Assembly (NCBI GenBank): GCA_009774235.1
Contig: VSNJ01000084.1
Coordinates: forward strand, 1-17,064
DNA: 17,064 bases
From: Lachnospiraceae bacterium
GTDB lineage: Bacteria > Bacillota > Clostridia > Lachnospirales > Lachnospiraceae
Direction of reading: 5' to 3'
Each line of letters starts with the position of its first letter. Within the stretch, counting starts at the first letter, position 1. Shown here in pieces: positions 8,094 to 15,341 of the stretch. Both the position numbers and the translations under genes were made by a program. Below the pieces are notes generated by a model. That model worked only from the letters and a program-made list of their open reading frames with translations. It had not been told where the DNA came from and searched no databases.

Positions 8094-9116
8094 ATGAGTG
8101 ATGTTAAGATTATAGGGCCAGCAGTGCCAAATGTGCCATGGCAGGAGCCGCCATCAGAAATGAATGGTGCACCAGTATGGCGTTACAATGACAACCCAAT
8201 TATAGGCAGAAACCCTGTTAAAGAGGTTGCACGTATATTCAACAGTGCAGTTATGCCTTATGAAGATGGTTTTATTGGTGTTTTCCGTGCAGAACAGACT
8301 AATGGCATACCATTTATTTATCTTGGCAGAAGTAAAGATGCTATCCACTGGGAGTTTGATGAAGAGAAAATACAATTTGTAGATGAAGACAATAAGCCAT
8401 TTATGCCTGTATATGCATATGACCCACGCCTTGTAAAGATTGAAGATATATATTATATAATGTGGTGCCAGGATTTCTATGGTGCATCAATAGGTATAGC
8501 AAAAACAACAGATTTCAAAAAGTTTGTAAGGGTTGAGAACCCATTCCTTCCATTTAACAGGAATGCAGTGCTTTTCCCAAGGAAAATTAATGGCAAGTTT
8601 ATGATGCTTTCACGTCCAAGTGACAGCGGGCATACACCATTTGGAGATATCTTTATTTCTGAAAGCCCTGATATGGTGTACTGGGGCAGGCACCGTCATG
8701 TAATGGGCAAGAGCAGTGAATGGTGGGAAGCAGTCAAGATTGGCGGTGGCGCAGCACCTATTGAAACAACAGAAGGATGGCTTCTTTTCTACCATGGTGT
8801 TACAGGTACATGCAATGGTTATGTTTACAGTATTGGTGGTGCAATACTGGATATAGATAACCCTTCCATTGTAAAATACCGCTGTGAAAACTTCCTGCTT
8901 ACACCACAGGAATGGTATGAGGAACGTGGTTTTGTCCAGAATGTAACTTTCCCATGTGCAACAATACATGATTCAGAAAGCGGCAGGATTGCAATTTATT
9001 ATGGTGCTGCTGACACATATGTAGGGCTTGCATTTACTACTGTAGATGGTGTTGTGGATTATATTAAGGCTAATAGTGTAACCAGGGAACCAGATACAGA
9101 GATTGGAATAAGGTAA
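8094..9116 (+). CDS. GH130 phosphorylase, beta-1,4-mannooligosaccharide phosphorylase type (GH130_2)
   Basis: This cytoplasmic enzyme has 340 residues. I start it at ATG 8094, six bases after AGAGGTG; the GTG at 8076 lies in a hairpin arm. The five-bladed propeller family GH130 is recognisable from WRYNDNPIIGRNP, FNSAVMPYEDGFIGVFRAE, the catalytic-acid motif YAYDPRLVKIEDIYYIMWC (Asp110), RNAVLFPRKINGKFMMLSRP and GRIAIYYGAADTYVGLAFTT. Length and motifs fit the mannooligosaccharide phosphorylases (EC 2.4.1.319, like RaMP2 of Ruminococcus albus), which remove one mannose at a time with phosphate and release mannose-1-phosphate. The exact chain-length preference cannot be read from the sequence; other GH130 activities exist, such as on mannosyl-N-acetylglucosamine. 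The adjoining epimerase and GH130_1 genes favour plant beta-mannan oligosaccharides. Confidence 0.88.
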   Translation: MSDVKIIGPAVPNVPWQEPPSEMNGAPVWRYNDNPIIGRNPVKEVARIFNSAVMPYEDGFIGVFRAEQTNGIPFIYLGRSKDAIHWEFDEEKIQFVDEDNKPFMPVYAYDPRLVKIEDIYYIMWCQDFYGASIGIAKTTDFKKFVRVENPFLPFNRNAVLFPRKINGKFMMLSRPSDSGHTPFGDIFISESPDMVYWGRHRHVMGKSSEWWEAVKIGGGAAPIETTEGWLLFYHGVTGTCNGYVYSIGGAILDIDNPSIVKYRCENFLLTPQEWYEERGFVQNVTFPCATIHDSESGRIAIYYGAADTYVGLAFTTVDGVVDYIKANSVTREPDTEIGIR

Positions 9117-9122
9117 TTGCCT

Positions 9123-10304
9123 ATGTATGCATTTGTAAATGAAATTGAAACACATCTAAAAGAAAAGCTTATACCATTCTGGGAAGGGCTTAAAGATAAA
9201 GAAAATGGCGGGTATTATGGATATATGGGGTATGACCTTGCCATTGATACACATTATGAAAAGGGGTGTATTTTAAACAGCAGGATTTTATGGTTCTTTT
9301 CAAATGCATATATGCTTCTTGGAGAAGACCATCTTAAGGATGCTGCAGAACATGCATATAAATTCCTTAAGGACTGCTGTATAGATAAAGAAAATGGCGG
9401 TGTATACTGGTCTGTAACTTATAATGGAAAGATAAGTGATGATACAAAACATACTTATAACCAGGCATTTGCAATTTATGCACTTTCATCATATTATGAT
9501 GCAATAAAAGATGAGGAAGCTTTAAAAATTGCAGAAGAATTATTTAATCTTATAGAAGAAAAATGTACTGATGAATATGGTTATCTTGAAGCATTCAGCA
9601 GGACATTTGAACCTGCTGGCAATGATAAGCTTTCAGAAAACGGGGTAATGGCAGATAAGACAATGAATACCCTTTTACATGTATTTGAGGCATACACAGA
9701 GTATTACAGGGTATCACATAATGAAAAGGCAGCTGCACGCCTGCGTTTTATGCTTGATATTTTTAAAAATAATGTATATAATGAGAAACTTGGAAGGCAG
9801 GAAGTCTTTTTTGACCAGAAATATACACCACTTATAGATTTGTATTCATATGGCCATGATATTGAAACAGCCTGGCTTTTAGACAGAGGGCTTGAAGTCC
9901 TGGGAGATAGTGGATACATAGAAATGTTTGCGCCTGTAACACATGCACTTGCTGTAAATATTTATAACCGTGCTTTTGTAAATGGTTCTGTTTTAAATGA
10001 AGCAGAGAATGGTGTTAATGATACCACAAGAATATGGTGGGTACAGGCAGAGAGTATCGTAGGATTTATTAATGAAGGAATGAAGATTCCTGGTACAGAT
10101 GAAAGCAGTAAATATTTCAAAGCAGCAGAAGCTTTGTGGGAATATATTAAAGAATTTATTATTGATAAAAGAGAAGGTTCAGAATGGTTCTGGTCTGTTA
10201 ATGCTGATGGTGAGCCATGCCAGAAACCTATAGTTGAGCCATGGAAATGTCCATACCACAATGGGCGCATGTGCATAGAAACAGTAAGGAGGATGAAACA
10301 GTGA
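9123..10304 (+). CDS. Cellobiose 2-epimerase (mannobiose to mannosyl-glucose)
   Basis: The product has 393 residues and belongs to the N-acylglucosamine 2-epimerase family of (alpha/alpha)6-barrel enzymes. I start at ATG 9123, eight bases after AAGG; the TTG at 9117 directly follows the previous stop but is badly placed. Family motifs include LIPFWEGLKDKENGGYYGYM, SRILWFFSNAYMLLG, KHTYNQAFAIYALSSYYDA, LSENGVMADKTMNTLLHVFE (His186), DLYSYGHDIETAWLLDRG (His245), TRIWWVQAESIVGFIN and WKCPYHNGRMCIE (His379). These three His are those expected for general acid/base catalysis. The enzyme (EC 5.1.3.11) turns reducing-end mannose into glucose, making the substrate of the GH130_1 phosphorylase encoded next. 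The neighbouring genes make beta-1,4-mannobiose the likely natural substrate, although such enzymes also act on cellobiose. The next gene starts inside its stop codon. Confidence 0.93.
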   Translation: MYAFVNEIETHLKEKLIPFWEGLKDKENGGYYGYMGYDLAIDTHYEKGCILNSRILWFFSNAYMLLGEDHLKDAAEHAYKFLKDCCIDKENGGVYWSVTYNGKISDDTKHTYNQAFAIYALSSYYDAIKDEEALKIAEELFNLIEEKCTDEYGYLEAFSRTFEPAGNDKLSENGVMADKTMNTLLHVFEAYTEYYRVSHNEKAAARLRFMLDIFKNNVYNEKLGRQEVFFDQKYTPLIDLYSYGHDIETAWLLDRGLEVLGDSGYIEMFAPVTHALAVNIYNRAFVNGSVLNEAENGVNDTTRIWWVQAESIVGFINEGMKIPGTDESSKYFKAAEALWEYIKEFIIDKREGSEWFWSVNADGEPCQKPIVEPWKCPYHNGRMCIETVRRMKQ

Positions 10305-11470
10305 TTCATAACAGGTATTATATAGAAAAAGAGAAATATGACAAGCTGGTTTCAAGAAAAAACCAGAAAAGCAGGTTTTATAATGGAATAATTGACAGAT
10401 ATGAATATCCTGTACTTACAAGGGAACATGCGCCAGTACACTGGAAGTATGACCTTGATGCAGATACTAACCCTTATTTTATGGAAAGACTTGGTATCAA
10501 CGCAGTAATGAATTCAGGTGCAATATGGCTGGACGGCAAGTATTATCTTGTTGCCAGGGTAGAGGGCAGTGACCGTAAATCTTTCTTTGCAGTTGCAGAG
10601 AGTGATAATGGCATAGACGGTTTTAAGTTCTGGGATTACCCAGTAGTCCTTCCAGATACATGCCCTGATGAAACTAATGTATATGACATGCGCCTTACAA
10701 AGCATGAGGATGGTTATATTTATGGTGTCTTCTGTTCAGAAAGCAAGGATAAAGAAGATGCAGACCTTTCAGCAGCAGTTGCACAGGCTGGCATAGTAAG
10801 GACAAAAGACCTTAAGACATGGGAGAGGCTTGATAATTTAAAAACCCTTAAATCCCCACAGCAGAGGAATGTACTTCTCCATCCAGAGTTTGTCAATGGC
10901 AAATATGCTTTCTATACACGTCCGATGGATGGGTTTATTGAAACAGGAAGCGGCGGTGGGATAGGTTTTGGCTTGTGTGATGATATATGCCATGCTGTAA
11001 TTGATGAAGAAACTATTATAAGCCACAGGGTATACCATACTATTACAGAAGCCAAAAATGGCGCAGGCGCAGTTCCAATAAAAGGCAATAAATGCTGGAT
11101 AAATATTGCACATGGTGTACGTAATACAGCAGCTGGTTTAAGATATGTACTTTATGTATTTGGAACAGACTTAAATGACCCTTCAAAAGTTATAGCAGAG
11201 CCTTCAGGTGTATTTCTTGTACCTCTTGGCGGAGAGAGGGTTGGGGATGTGTCAAATGTTGTATTTACTAATGGGGCGATAGCCAGGGATAATGGTGATG
11301 TATATATTTATTATGCCTCAAGTGATACAAGGATGCATGTTGCAACAACAACTATTGACAAACTTGAAGATTACTTGTTTAATACACCTGGGGATGCAAG
11401 ACGTTCACCAGACTGTGTGAAACAGCGCTGTGAACTGATAGACAGGAATTTAACCTTATTAAATAAGTAG
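10301..11470 (+). CDS. GH130 phosphorylase, 4-O-beta-D-mannosyl-D-glucose phosphorylase (GH130_1)
   Basis: This 389-residue enzyme starts at GTG 10301, eight bases after AAGGAGG (10286-10292), and overlaps the epimerase stop codon by four bases (GTGA), so the two are translationally coupled. It closely matches my memory of the mannosylglucose phosphorylases (EC 2.4.1.281, for example RaMP1 of R. albus): RLGINAVMNSGAIW, YYLVARVEGSDRKSFFAVAE, the catalytic-acid motif TNVYDMRLTKHEDGYIYGVF (Asp129), LKSPQQRNVLLHPEFVNGKY, GSGGGIGFGLCDD, KNGAGAVPIKG and YIYYASSDTRMHVATTTIDK. It splits mannosyl-glucose with phosphate into mannose-1-phosphate and glucose. Coupling to the epimerase gene fits the pathway in which mannobiose is first epimerised. 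It is about 50 residues longer than the other GH130 protein in the operon, as usual for this subfamily. Confidence 0.94.
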   Translation: MIHNRYYIEKEKYDKLVSRKNQKSRFYNGIIDRYEYPVLTREHAPVHWKYDLDADTNPYFMERLGINAVMNSGAIWLDGKYYLVARVEGSDRKSFFAVAESDNGIDGFKFWDYPVVLPDTCPDETNVYDMRLTKHEDGYIYGVFCSESKDKEDADLSAAVAQAGIVRTKDLKTWERLDNLKTLKSPQQRNVLLHPEFVNGKYAFYTRPMDGFIETGSGGGIGFGLCDDICHAVIDEETIISHRVYHTITEAKNGAGAVPIKGNKCWINIAHGVRNTAAGLRYVLYVFGTDLNDPSKVIAEPSGVFLVPLGGERVGDVSNVVFTNGAIARDNGDVYIYYASSDTRMHVATTTIDKLEDYLFNTPGDARRSPDCVKQRCELIDRNLTLLNK

Positions 11471-11557
11471 CAGGACAGATTGTGAATATTATCTGGCTGG
11501 TGTTAAATGACTGGAATATCCCGTTAATCTTGTATAAAAGACAGGAGCGGAAAGTGT

Positions 11558-12214
11558 ATGTTTAAAAAGTGGATTGAAGATATCAGGGTTAAGACAAAAG
11601 CTATGGACAGGGCGCAGAAAACGGAATATATAATGGCGTATTACTGGTACCATATACTTATTGCCTTTGTGCTGCTTGTTATTGCAGGTATTGTAATTTA
11701 CCATATTGTATGGGGCAGCAGGGAGAAGCTTTTTTCACTTGCAATAGTGAACCAGCAGATTGATTATGAAAGAGATGAAAAACTTTCAGTACAGTTTGCA
11801 GAAAGCATAGGGGTAAACAGCAAAGAAGTTTTTACTGACTCTGATTATCTTCTTTCCTATGGGGATGTAGAACTTGATGGTGTAAAAGAAAGTTCGTTTG
11901 AAAAGTTTTTCTTAGGCTGGCAGGCAGGTGCCCTTGATGCTGTTATAATGCCAGAAAGCTTTTTTAAATATTGTATAGAAAAGGACGGGGAATTTACTGG
12001 AATAGAAGAACTATGCCAGGATATGGGACTTGAAAGCAAAGAAGATGCCATTTATAAATATAATGGGCAGTCTATAGGGATTTATGTAGAGAAGACAGGG
12101 ATAGCAGGGAATTTTATATTTGAAAGCACAGACCCGGTAATACTTGTATTTTTAAAAAACAGCAAACATTTAAAACAGTGCAGGGAATTTGCAAGATTTG
12201 TGCTTCAAGGTTAA
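11558..12214 (+). CDS. Single-pass membrane protein of unknown function in the mannan operon
   Basis: The product has 218 residues and starts at ATG 11558 behind AGGAG (11543-11547). Residues 1-29 are basic and cytoplasmic, residues 30-52 form one strongly hydrophobic membrane segment, and the remaining 165 residues should lie outside the cell. There is no lipobox and no cleavage motif that I can see. The outer domain has alternating short strands and acidic stretches (NQQIDYERDEKLSVQFAE, GWQAGALDAVIMPESFFKYC). The phrase DAVIMPESF loosely recalls the ligand-sensing core of solute-binding proteins, which is not enough to assign a family. It is followed by a YesL-type membrane protein, and the two might work together. 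The 87-base gap before it has no clear promoter. I do not recognise a function. Confidence 0.75.
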   Translation: MFKKWIEDIRVKTKAMDRAQKTEYIMAYYWYHILIAFVLLVIAGIVIYHIVWGSREKLFSLAIVNQQIDYERDEKLSVQFAESIGVNSKEVFTDSDYLLSYGDVELDGVKESSFEKFFLGWQAGALDAVIMPESFFKYCIEKDGEFTGIEELCQDMGLESKEDAIYKYNGQSIGIYVEKTGIAGNFIFESTDPVILVFLKNSKHLKQCREFARFVLQG

Positions 12215-12241
12215 TGGTGTATTGCAGAAAGAGAGGGATTA

Positions 12242-12328
12242 GTGTGAAAAATATATCTAAGGCAGCAAAAAAAGCTACCTAAGATATATTAAATTTCACA
12301 CAAGAAAAATGCAAAACCAGCATTTTTC
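12242..12328 (+). repeat. Long imperfect inverted repeat followed by a second hairpin
   Basis: A 60-base near-palindrome covers 12242-12301. Its outer arms begin GTGTGAAA and end TTTCACAC, its middle arms are AATATATCTAAGG and CCTAAGATATATT with one mismatch, and an A7 loop sits in the centre. The right arm carries three extra bases. A separate perfect hairpin follows: GAAAAATGC (12304-12312) with GCATTTTTC (12320-12328). Together they fill most of the gap before the YesL-type gene. No flanking target duplication is visible, so I call it a large intercistronic RNA hairpin or a remnant of a miniature element, without choosing. Confidence 0.6.
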
Positions 12329-12368
12329 AGCACTATTTGAGCCACCAAAACCGGCATGGGGGATTATT

Positions 12369-12992
12369 ATGAAAAAATTAAGTATAGACAATCCTTTTTT
12401 TGGATTTATGGACAGACTTGGGGATATAGTAATTTTAAATATACTGTTTCTTATATGTTCAGTACCTATTATAACTATGGGTGCCTCAGTTTCTGCAATG
12501 TACCAGGCTTTACGTGAGATGGAAGAGGATACTTATATTTCAGCATTCAAAAGTTTTAAAGCAGCTTTTATGTCATCACTTAAAAAGAGTATCCCTGTGT
12601 GGCTGCTTTGTTTTATCCCAGGTGCAGTCCTTGTATTTGATATTATGTTTGTTACAAGGGCAGAGAGCAGCATGTTCTGGCATATAACAGGGATGGTAAC
12701 AGGATGCCTTATGTTTTTATGGCTTATGCTTGTATGCTGGCTTTTCCCAGCAGCAGTATTTAAAAGCTTTAATATAAAAGAAGCAGTAAACAGAAGTATG
12801 TTCCTTGCGGTAAGGAACCTTCCATATACTTTATTAATGATACTGCTTAACCTGCTGCCTGTGGTATTCCTGTTTCTTGGTGACTATTATACAGCACTTA
12901 TGGCACCTGTATATTTTGTTATGGGTTTTAGCATTACAGCACTTGTTAATACAAAACTTATGGAAAGGTGTAAGTGCTGGCAGAATAACTGA
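12369..12992 (+). CDS. YesL family (DUF624) membrane protein
   Basis: The product has 207 residues from ATG 12369, which lies six bases after GGGGGAT. An in-frame ATG at 12309 lies within the upstream hairpin and would add 20 residues not typical of the family. The N-terminus IDNPFFGFMDRLGDIVILNILFLICSVPIITMGASVSAMYQALREM is the DUF624/YesL signature, and five hydrophobic segments follow at roughly 20-42, 74-95, 103-130, 150-170 and 172-195. YesL proteins are common in carbohydrate-uptake operons of Firmicutes, for example beside rhamnogalacturonan transport genes in Bacillus, but their activity is not known. I infer an accessory role in oligosaccharide uptake or envelope function, perhaps with the single-pass protein encoded before it. 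Confidence 0.85.
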   Translation: MKKLSIDNPFFGFMDRLGDIVILNILFLICSVPIITMGASVSAMYQALREMEEDTYISAFKSFKAAFMSSLKKSIPVWLLCFIPGAVLVFDIMFVTRAESSMFWHITGMVTGCLMFLWLMLVCWLFPAAVFKSFNIKEAVNRSMFLAVRNLPYTLLMILLNLLPVVFLFLGDYYTALMAPVYFVMGFSITALVNTKLMERCKCWQNN

Positions 12993-12994
12993 TT

Positions 12995-13019
12995 GCAGCT
13001 TTTATATAAAACAAGCTGC
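12995..13019 (+). promoter_or_regulatory. Hairpin before the mannose-6-phosphate isomerase gene
   Basis: GCAGCTT (12995-13001) pairs perfectly with AAGCTGC (13013-13019) around an AT-only loop that can pair further. It lies between the stop codon of the YesL-type gene and the ribosome binding site AAAGG (13022-13026) of manA, so it could influence manA translation or mRNA stability. Confidence 0.5.
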
Positions 13020-13036
13020 GGAAAGGCATGGTAAAT

Positions 13037-14329
13037 ATGGCTTTATTAAAATTAATGCCAAGTTTTAAGGATTATCTCTGGGGCGGACACCGTCTTGCAG
13101 ATGAATATAATAAAAAGTATGATGGGGAGATACTGGCTGAAAGCTGGGAACTGTCATGTCATCCTGACGGACCATCTGTTATTGCAAATGGAAAATATGC
13201 AGGAAAGACACTAAAAGAATTTATAGATTTAGAAGGAAAAGAAGTTTTAGGGGAGAACTGCAGGAGATTCAGGGATTTTCCAATACTGGTTAAATTTATT
13301 GACGCAAAAGATAATCTTTCAATACAAGTACATCCTGATAATAATTATGCATTAAAGAACGAAGGGCAGTATGGTAAAACTGAAATGTGGTATGTAATGG
13401 ATGCTGCAGAAGATGCTTATTTATATTTTGGTTTTAAAAAAGAGATTTCCAAAGAAGAATTTGCAGAGAGAATTGAAAATGATACACTGCTTGAAGTATT
13501 AAAAGCAGTCCCTGTCCATAAGGGTGATGTATTCTTTATTGAATCAGGGACTATGCATGCCATTGGCAAAAATATACTTATTGCTGAAATACAGCAGAAT
13601 TCAAATGTAACTTACCGTGTATATGATTATGGCAGGGTAGGCAAAGATGGCAAAAAAAGAGAACTTCATGTTGACAAAGCGCTTGATGTTGCTAAGCGTA
13701 CCCCTTCTTCTAACCCTTCTGGTTGTTATCCCCATATTGCAGACTGTGATTACTTTACTGTAGATAAATTAAACCTTGATGGTGGTATTTTAAGCAAAGC
13801 AGAAGGTGAAGTAAGCAATAAGTCTTTTGTATGTATAATGTTCCTTGATGGGGAGGGCAGTATTTCATGTGATGGTGAAACTGTGCAGTTCCAGAAAGGT
13901 GACACAGTGTTCCTGGCAGCAGGAAGCGGTTCTTATATTATAGAAGGAAAATGTGATGCGCTGGTTACTACAATACGTGAAAAAGCAGGGCTTGCAGATA
14001 TAAAAATTAACCTTGGCAGGGAAAATGCACAGATAGTAATTGAAGACAGCAGCAAAAAACAGGTTACATCAAAAGAGATATCTGTCAATGCAGAAAACAG
14101 CGCACAAGAAGTACTGGAACAAATTGCAGGTACAGTTTCTGTATTGCTTGAAGAAAATAATATACCAGCTGGAGAATGTGCTGGCATAGAAATACAAATT
14201 CCAGGAAATACAGACAGCAAAAAAGGAATTTTAATAAATTCAGATATTTTTAAGTGGGAAAATATATGCGTTTCAGATATAATTGGAAACATAATACCAT
14301 TACCCGTTAATTTACAGGGGATTTTATAA
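13037..14329 (+). CDS. manA: Class I mannose-6-phosphate isomerase with a truncated ROK-kinase tail
   Basis: The product has 430 residues. ATG 13037 lies ten bases after AAAGG (13022-13026); ATG 13028 is too close to it. Residues 1-318 are a complete class I cupin isomerase (EC 5.3.1.8): LKLMPSFKDYLWGGHRL, ESWELSCHPDGPSV, zinc-ligand motifs IQVHPDNN (Gln97, His99) and GKTEMWYVM (Glu116), SGTMHAIG (His174) and TYRVYDYGR (Arg194). It converts mannose-6-phosphate to fructose-6-phosphate, the last step for mannose-1-phosphate from the GH130 enzymes after a mutase. Residues 320-430 are extra relative to Bacillus ManA (about 315). They read like the N-terminal lobe of a ROK sugar kinase (AGIEIQIPGNTDSKKGILIN, then FKWENICVSDII) and end just after LPV, before the kinase's Asn-Asp active-site region. 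The usual DIGGT phosphate loop is replaced by NLGREN. The tail is therefore probably inactive, and it is duplicated downstream at 16411-16620. Confidence 0.9.
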   Translation: MALLKLMPSFKDYLWGGHRLADEYNKKYDGEILAESWELSCHPDGPSVIANGKYAGKTLKEFIDLEGKEVLGENCRRFRDFPILVKFIDAKDNLSIQVHPDNNYALKNEGQYGKTEMWYVMDAAEDAYLYFGFKKEISKEEFAERIENDTLLEVLKAVPVHKGDVFFIESGTMHAIGKNILIAEIQQNSNVTYRVYDYGRVGKDGKKRELHVDKALDVAKRTPSSNPSGCYPHIADCDYFTVDKLNLDGGILSKAEGEVSNKSFVCIMFLDGEGSISCDGETVQFQKGDTVFLAAGSGSYIIEGKCDALVTTIREKAGLADIKINLGRENAQIVIEDSSKKQVTSKEISVNAENSAQEVLEQIAGTVSVLLEENNIPAGECAGIEIQIPGNTDSKKGILINSDIFKWENICVSDIIGNIIPLPVNLQGIL

Positions 14330-14404
14330 TAATTATACATTTTTCAAATGAAGAGAATAACCCCAGTTAATTTTGGTTGTGTATCAAGATTAGCTGGGGT
14401 TATA
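14118..14404 (+). repeat. Direct repeat unit A: manA 3' end plus terminator
   Basis: These 287 bases recur at 16411-16697 without any gap and with nine differences (about 97% identical by eye). The unit covers the ROK-like tail of manA, the stop codon and the terminator hairpin. A further 68 bases of manA (13428-13495) recur at 16344-16411 with one difference. The toxin and immunity genes lie between the two copies. Confidence 0.95.
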
Positions 14405-14412
14405 AATTATTT
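14357..14412 (+). terminator. Intrinsic terminator of the mannan operon, after manA
   Basis: ATAACCCCAGTTAAT (14357-14371) pairs over 15 positions with ATTAGCTGGGGTTAT (14389-14403), with one wobble pair and a 17-base loop. AAATTATTTTTC follows, so a T-rich tail begins a few bases after the stem. It lies 27 bases after the manA stop codon and separates the sugar operon from the toxin island. A second copy lies at 16650-16696. Confidence 0.75.
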
Positions 14413-14669
14413 TTCACAAAATACATAAATAAATTTTTTATATTAATATGTAAATAATCTAAGTATATTTTAGTATATTATTATATCTTTAGTTACATAT
14501 TTAACTTTGCTATATTTTGTAATATAATAATTTTATATTATTATTAAATATTTTTAACATATAACTAAAATATTTGACAAATGTATTGTAGAACTTGAAG
14601 ATTAAAAATTTTTAAAATTAAAGGGATTTATTGATAATATAAAAAATTAAAAATGACAGGATGTAGATT
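14413..14669. other. Very AT-rich gap before the toxin gene
   Basis: About 257 bases are almost entirely A and T and hold no gene. A TTGACA (14574-14579) is present but has no acceptable -10 box at 16-18 bases, so I see no convincing promoter. The gap ends in a weak ribosome binding site (AGGA near 14657) before the GTG start of the toxin fragment. The missing N-terminal part of the toxin gene may once have occupied this place. Confidence 0.5.
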
Positions 14670-15341
14670 GTGGGGTTATTAAGTGGTATATCATCATTTA
14701 TAGAAAAAAACTCTGAAGTTGTACATGCAGTGCTAGATGTAGCCGGGTTTATACCAGTTGTTGGTGCAGTGGCAGATATTGCCAACACAGCACTGTATAT
14801 ACACGAAGGTGATGCAGTCAATGCGGTTATGTGTGGCATTGCAGCAATACCTGGGATTGGTGACCTTGCATCACTGGCAAGGAAGTCTTATAATGCTTTT
14901 AAAACAAGCAAAACAGGCATTAAAGTAATGAATGCACTTAAAAAGTACAAGGGTGTAGAAAAAATACTAAGCAGCCTGCGGGGTAAGGTTAAGACTGGTG
15001 CAAAGGGGTTAAGCAAACTGTCAAAAGGTTTTGAAAGTCTGTTTGACCGTATAAAGAATTTATTTAAACATATATGTATAAAAAAGGGCAGGTGCTTTAC
15101 AGGGGATACCCTTGTCCTTACAAAGTATGGGTATACAGCTATTAAAGAAATACAGAAAGGTGACGAAATACTTTCCAGGGATGAAAAAACTGGCAGGACT
15201 GGTTTTAAAGAAGTTGAAGATGTATTTATAAGGGCATCACATACAATTTACCATATATGGCTGGATGGAAAGGAGGAAAATAAAAACAACAGCATACCAT
15301 CCAGTGTATGTACAGGAACAGGGATGGGTGGCTGCTATTAA
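14670..15341 (+). CDS. Polymorphic toxin, N-terminal fragment: pretoxin region and first half of a Hint domain (frameshifted)
   Basis: The reading frame opens at GTG 14670, two codons after an in-frame stop, and has only a weak ribosome binding site. Residues 18-75 contain the hydrophobic, glycine-rich pretoxin segment found before many polymorphic-toxin C-termini (LDVAGFIPVVGAVADIANTA, then GIAAIPGIGDLASLARKS). A basic Lys-rich linker follows. Cys142 begins a Hint (hedgehog/intein) autoprocessing domain: CFTGDTLVLTKYGYTAIKEI, then QKGDEILSRDE. After LDGKE (to about 15275) the frame is wrong and ends in 22 unrelated residues. The homology continues in the +1 frame, in the overlapping fragment to 15885. 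No LXG, WXG100, RHS or other delivery domain precedes it, so this is an orphan toxin cassette or a decayed gene. If translated alone, the fragment would lack the toxin domain. Confidence 0.8.
   Translation: MGLLSGISSFIEKNSEVVHAVLDVAGFIPVVGAVADIANTALYIHEGDAVNAVMCGIAAIPGIGDLASLARKSYNAFKTSKTGIKVMNALKKYKGVEKILSSLRGKVKTGAKGLSKLSKGFESLFDRIKNLFKHICIKKGRCFTGDTLVLTKYGYTAIKEIQKGDEILSRDEKTGRTGFKEVEDVFIRASHTIYHIWLDGKEENKNNSIPSSVCTGTGMGGCY

Noticed and set aside
9276..9278. Asn52 of the epimerase where the R. albus enzyme has His (NSRILW instead of HSRILW)
   Set aside because: As far as I recall, many cellobiose 2-epimerases carry Asn here, and the three catalytic His are present, so it is not a defect.
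14455..14480. TATATTTTAGTATATT before the toxin gene matches the reverse complement of part of the leader at 122-140
   Set aside because: The match is short and made only of A/T-rich words, so chance explains it in this composition.
14574..14602. TTGACA before the toxin gene as a promoter
   Set aside because: No acceptable -10 box lies 16-18 bases downstream; the best match has only three of six bases.
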